NCBI GenBank assembly: GCA_013214065.1
Contig: JABSPK010000013.1
Span: 1-64,000 of the forward strand
Source: Flavobacteriaceae bacterium
GTDB taxonomy: Bacteria > Bacteroidota > Bacteroidia > Flavobacteriales > Flavobacteriaceae
Length of the DNA: 64,000 nt
Direction of reading: 5' to 3'
Below are positions 60,580-64,000 of the stretch, piece after piece (positions within the stretch are counted from its first letter, which is position 1; every line of letters starts with the position of its first letter). The position numbers and the translations under genes are program-made. Below the pieces are notes generated by a model, which searched no databases, was not told the DNA's origin, and worked only from the letters and a program-made list of their open reading frames with translations.

Positions 60580-60619
60580 CAATAAAACACTTGATCTAAC
60601 TCAAATTAACAAAACTGTA

Positions 60620-63600
60620 TTATAAGTTCAGGTTCAACCTGGCGAAAAGGTAACGCCCGGTATACCCGAATTGCGAAGTTCTTCTAGAGTAAACGAACTG
60701 ATCACCGGCCGTTCCTCCTTCCCTGTTTTCATCAGGATAGATATCAAAAAGGTTATTCGCCCCCACGGTAATCCCTAAATGATCCGAAAAGCGTTTTGTG
60801 ATGGTGAGATCCGTAATCAGTTTCCCACCATAAATGGCGTCCTCACTAACCGTTGTCCCGTCAACACGGGCATCCCCATTAAAATCATCAGGATCGGTCA
60901 CTTCACCGAAGTACACGTTGCGCAGTAAAAAATCCCACGACCCCAAGGTCAACAAATTGGTCAGGTTCAATTTGGTCCTTGGTTGGGCCAGCGTCAAGAA
61001 CGCCTCTTCTTGCCCGTCGAAAAACGAACCGCTTAACCCTGCATTGGCAATAAGTTCCGGAACGAAAATATCCTCCACTTCGGTTTTATTGAAATTGGCC
61101 GCGAAATCGTTCTTCAATAGCGCCTTGCCGATATTGGCCTTATGGGAGACCACGATGTCAAGCCCTTGCGATTTGGTATCAATGGCATTTACGAAGAATC
61201 GGGCACTGGTAGCCCCTGCCGCATCGAAAATGCGTGTCAACTCGGGATCGCCGCCATTTCCAAAACTTCCGCTGTAGACGATCCGATCGTCGATGTTGAT
61301 CAAATACCCATCGAGGGTCAGGCTAAAATTGCCGAATTTGGCGGTAAGCCCGGCACTGAAACTGTTCGACGTTTCTTCCCTTAACTTATCGATACCGATC
61401 AATGCCGCTGCACGACTATCATTGGTAAAGGTACCTTGTTCGAAAGGGACATTGTCTACGAAAACGGTACTTGTACGGCTAAAAAATTGCTGGTGCAACG
61501 ATGGCGCCCTAAACCCGGAACTGCTCGCTGCCCTCAAGGCGATGTTATCGCTCAACTCCAATCGGGTCGCCAACTTGTAATTAAACGTGCTTCCAAAATC
61601 AGAGTAGTTTTCATAGCGCCCTGCCAAGCTCACCAACCAGTTTTCGGTAAAGTCGGCCTCAAAGTCCGCATACAGTGAAATATTGTTCCGGAAATTATCG
61701 GTTTCGTTGTTGGGATCGTACCCTCGAAAGACTTGGGCACCACCCCCCAATGGAGCTCCAGTGAAATTATTCCTGACCAATAGTTCATCAGGGGTCACAC
61801 TATTGACCGGGTTTCCGTTCACATCAAAGCTGGTGTACGAATTCTCTTCCCCTGAAAAAATTTGAAAACGCTCTACCTTGTATTCGGCCCCAAATGCGAC
61901 ATTCAAGCCTTCGAAAATAGCATCGTAGTAACGATTGACATCCAGGTTAGTGGTGTTCTGTGTAAAGCTCAACCCACCTGCATCGAAAACCCTTGGGGTC
62001 GCGACACCAAGCGTTCCGTTACTCGAATTGCTCACGGTAATAAAAAAGGAATTGCGGCCAAACGTATTTGAGAAATCCACGTTCCAACCTTCGACTTCAC
62101 CCCGAATTCCCAATGCGAACGAGCGGTCGAGGATATCGGTTCCGATATCGGGAAGAAATCCATTCGGAAAGGCCGGGGTATTGGCCCTACCATCTCCTTG
62201 GGCCGGCCTTCTGTAGAAGCCGGAAGCCAAACCTTGGCGGTAGCTGACCCCACCGAAACCGTAGAATTCCGTTTGTTCCGATATGGGAATGCTCATATTG
62301 GCAAAGAACTTTCCTTCACGCAATCTCGAAGTACCGACCCTGAACCTGAAATCTTCCCGGGTCAAACCACGGGCCGACAGTTCATCCTCGTCCGCATCGA
62401 AATCAAGCAGCTCCCTCAAGCTGGTGACCCCGGCATCCGTATTCAAGTCGAGTCCTGAGATCTGATCCTTGATCGATTGATCTAGGTATCCGATACCTTG
62501 GGCAGCGTTGGCATAGTCTTGCAAAGTCATAGCGGCCACGTCACCACCCCCAGCGGCAAACACCCGTTCAGCACCGTGAAACCCACGAAAAATATCCCCT
62601 TGGTAGTCTCGGTTACGCAAGGCCGGTTCACGTGTAGACAAGGACCCTGTGAAATTGATATAGCCCCCATCACCGATGCCCAAGCCATAATTGGCGTCTA
62701 CTTGGAATTTCTCACCATCGCTACCGCCTTCGAATTGATTGCTATTGCTGCTGAAATTGGCCCCAGTGGTGACCATAAGGTTAAGCGAACCCGTGTTCTT
62801 TTTCAAAACGATGTTGATGACCCCGGCAATGGCGTCGGACCCATATTGTGCGGCCGCTCCGTCACGTAAGACCTCGATTCGCTGAATGGCGGCGGCAGGA
62901 ATCGCATTCATGTCCGTACCTACACTCCCAGCTCCGACAGTACCGTTCACATTGATCAAAGCGGTCGTATGCCGTCGTTTTCCATTGATCAACACCAATA
63001 CCTGATCCGGGCCCAATCCGCGAAGGGATGCGGGGTCGATATGATCCGTACCATCCGATACGGTCTGTGATTGTGAAGTAAAGGAGGGCGCGACATAATT
63101 CAGGATTTGATTGACCGAAACCTGGGGTCCTTGCGACGCTATGGCTTGTACATCGATAACATCGACCGGAACGCTCGTTTCCGTCGCCGTACGGTTCGGG
63201 TTACGCGAACCGACCAGTACGACGTCACTCAGTTGGGCGGCAGCAATGGTCAAGCTTAGATCGATCTCGCTGGTATTGCTAACATCGACTTCAACCGTTT
63301 CAAACCCGATATAGGAGATGACCAAGGTATCGCTTCCCGTTGGGACCTCAAGGCGAAAATTTCCATCGAAATCGGTTTGGGTTCCAATAGTGGTCCCCTT
63401 GACCAAAATGTTCGCACCGGGCAAGGGATTGCCCTCATTATCCTTGATGGTACCCTTGACTTCCCTTGATTGGGTCTCCTTTAGGCTCGCTTCTTGCGCT
63501 TTTAGTTTGGTCAAAACGATCTGTCGTTCGACGATCTCATAATCGATACCCTTGGGTAAGAACAACAAATCCAAAACGCTTCCCAAGGTTTGGTTCTGGA

Positions 63601-63868
63601 CTGAAATGGTCGTTTTCTGACTTAAATCGACTTCGGTGCTCCGATACAGGAACTTATAACCCGTTTCCTTTTTTAGAAGGTCGACGATTTGCGAGAGACT
63701 GGTGGCTTCATAACTGAAGGTCAGCTTCTTTTGCGCCAAACCGGGATTTGCCGTTGCAAACCCTAAACTTAAAACAATACTGAGTACAAGGAGTCTCATC
63801 AAAATCCGGTTGGTCTTTTCTAATAAGCGATTTGCCGTGAATGTGGCATAATCTGTAACATTTTTCAT
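60620..63868 (-). CDS. STN-type TonB-dependent receptor
   Basis: The 1082-residue protein starts at ATG 63868; a signal peptide (about 22-46, LMRLLVLSIVLSLGFATANPGLAQ) precedes an STN signalling domain (about 48-118, LTFSYEATSLSQIVDLLKKETGYKFLYRS), a CarboxypepD_reg domain (about 135-215, VKGTIKDNEGNPLPGANILVKGTTIG), a plug (about 230-350, LRGLGPDQVLVLINGKRRHTTALINVNG, AAAIQRIEVLRDGAAAQYGSDAIAGVINIVLKK) and a long barrel ending LFARLNLNL with a terminal aromatic-type strand. The STN domain and the FecR-like codons just upstream point to surface signalling through an anti-sigma factor. Ligand unknown; no SusD-like gene lies downstream. Confidence 0.93.
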   Translation of the reverse strand: MKNVTDYATFTANRLLEKTNRILMRLLVLSIVLSLGFATANPGLAQKKLTFSYEATSLSQIVDLLKKETGYKFLYRSTEVDLSQKTTISVQNQTLGSVLDLLFLPKGIDYEIVERQIVLTKLKAQEASLKETQSREVKGTIKDNEGNPLPGANILVKGTTIGTQTDFDGNFRLEVPTGSDTLVISYIGFETVEVDVSNTSEIDLSLTIAAAQLSDVVLVGSRNPNRTATETSVPVDVIDVQAIASQGPQVSVNQILNYVAPSFTSQSQTVSDGTDHIDPASLRGLGPDQVLVLINGKRRHTTALINVNGTVGAGSVGTDMNAIPAAAIQRIEVLRDGAAAQYGSDAIAGVINIVLKKNTGSLNLMVTTGANFSSNSNQFEGGSDGEKFQVDANYGLGIGDGGYINFTGSLSTREPALRNRDYQGDIFRGFHGAERVFAAGGGDVAAMTLQDYANAAQGIGYLDQSIKDQISGLDLNTDAGVTSLRELLDFDADEDELSARGLTREDFRFRVGTSRLREGKFFANMSIPISEQTEFYGFGGVSYRQGLASGFYRRPAQGDGRANTPAFPNGFLPDIGTDILDRSFALGIRGEVEGWNVDFSNTFGRNSFFITVSNSSNGTLGVATPRVFDAGGLSFTQNTTNLDVNRYYDAIFEGLNVAFGAEYKVERFQIFSGEENSYTSFDVNGNPVNSVTPDELLVRNNFTGAPLGGGAQVFRGYDPNNETDNFRNNISLYADFEADFTENWLVSLAGRYENYSDFGSTFNYKLATRLELSDNIALRAASSSGFRAPSLHQQFFSRTSTVFVDNVPFEQGTFTNDSRAAALIGIDKLREETSNSFSAGLTAKFGNFSLTLDGYLINIDDRIVYSGSFGNGGDPELTRIFDAAGATSARFFVNAIDTKSQGLDIVVSHKANIGKALLKNDFAANFNKTEVEDIFVPELIANAGLSGSFFDGQEEAFLTLAQPRTKLNLTNLLTLGSWDFLLRNVYFGEVTDPDDFNGDARVDGTTVSEDAIYGGKLITDLTITKRFSDHLGITVGANNLFDIYPDENREGGTAGDQFVYSRRTSQFGYTGRYLFARLNLNL

Positions 63869-63921
63869 AAGTTTAGATGTTAGTTAATATTGGATTCTAC
63901 AAGTCTGACACGACTAATGCC

Positions 63922-63947
63922 AAGGGAAATGTTGCCGCATTTCCCTT
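63922..63947. other. hairpin overlapping the FecR-like stop
   Basis: AAGGGAAATG and CATTTCCCTT form a 10 bp perfect stem around a 6-base loop, and the right arm overlaps the stop codon of the partial FecR-like frame. It is not followed by a U tract on the minus strand, so it may attenuate or stabilise the transcript rather than end it. Confidence 0.4.
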
Positions 63948-64000
63948 ATTTTTTTATCGTGATGCGATGCGGTTCTAGTTCATAGTCAAAATTTATGGAG
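63946..64000 (-). CDS. FecR-like anti-sigma protein, last 17 codons (5' end outside window)
   Basis: The minus strand reads SINFDYELEPHRITIKK then TAA at 63946-63948, continuous with the window edge. This is the typical ending of FecR family proteins with a DUF4974 C-terminal domain, which end in a short beta strand and basic residues. It lies 77 bp upstream of an STN-type TonB receptor, the usual order ECF sigma, FecR, receptor. Only the end is seen, so the identity rests on this short stretch and the context. Confidence 0.55.
   Translation of the reverse strand, partial: SINFDYELEPHRITIKK

Larger units (their letters stand above)
60297..60619. other. intergenic region between trxB and the TonB receptor gene
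   Basis: This 323 bp stretch contains the trxB promoter and ribosome site at its left end and a hairpin terminator near its right end. An inverted repeat CCTTTGGA / TCCAAAGG (60462-60469, 60491-60498) lies between. An open frame at 60377-60625 runs across the terminator stem, has no recognisable family and is not accepted as a gene. I see no RNA gene signature. Confidence 0.7.

Noticed and set aside
60377-60625. Open frame of 82 codons between trxB and the TonB receptor gene
   Set aside because: It contains the 13 bp hairpin of a likely terminator, ends over the receptor gene and has no recognisable family or signal.
1-64000. RNA genes, CRISPR arrays, insertion sequences, prophage or integrase genes
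   Set aside because: I looked for tRNA-like cloverleafs, rRNA segments, regular direct repeats and transposase or integrase motifs and found none that I could support.

Overview
This window looks like an ordinary chromosomal segment of a marine-type member of the Flavobacteriaceae (Bacteroidota). The evidence is a PorP/SprF-family type IX secretion protein, two TonB-dependent receptors with carboxypeptidase-like N-terminal domains, LytTR/LytS two-component proteins, several DUF families typical of this phylum, promoter boxes of the Bacteroidota TAnnTTTG type, and few Shine-Dalgarno sequences. The genus cannot be fixed from the sequence alone. I found no rRNA, tRNA, CRISPR array, prophage, transposase or integrase, and codon use looks even throughout. 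Coding density is high, with many TAATG or ATGA junctions.

Layout. 1-16.5 kb: a partial ThuA/PQQ-dehydrogenase lipoprotein, a YdeI/WYL-regulator/monooxygenase-like trio, a tricorn-type protease, an MFS carrier, a DoxX-like membrane protein, a GNAT enzyme, a sortilin-like beta-propeller with a DUF2490 protein, and an alpha/beta hydrolase-OsmC fusion. 16.5-31 kb: a lipoprotein, an ABC exporter pair divergent from a TesA-like SGNH esterase (the ybbAP-tesA arrangement known from E. coli), AraC plus pirin, an ECF sigma/anti-sigma pair, an isochorismatase-like hydrolase, a family 2 glycosyltransferase next to DUF547, an operon of two DUF4331 proteins plus a TPR lipoprotein, and a LETM1-like protein.

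31-38.6 kb is the most unusual part. On the minus strand lie a TonB-dependent receptor, a periplasmic TPR protein, a LytS-type histidine kinase carrying a C-terminal 2TM domain, six separate tandem 2TM-domain proteins, and a LytTR response regulator. Seven 2TM domains in 4 kb, one fused to the kinase, suggest a membrane signalling module built by tandem duplication and fusion. Its function is unknown; a relay from outer-membrane receptor to kinase to regulator is my inference.

38.8-64 kb: an amino-acid-type permease coupled to a Rieske oxygenase, a tiny coiled-coil/EF-hand protein, a membrane-anchored GH113-like hydrolase with an overlapping 39-residue membrane microprotein, two DUF6090-type proteins, a PaiB-like FMN protein, the PorP/SprF protein (apparently frameshifted at its C terminus), OxyR with a conserved small protein, a DacB-type carboxypeptidase, NudK, several small metabolic or DUF genes, a PadR-PspC-GIN envelope-stress type cluster, a lipocalin-like gene interrupted by an in-frame stop, thioredoxin reductase, and an STN-type TonB receptor following the last codons of a FecR-like anti-sigma gene at the window edge.
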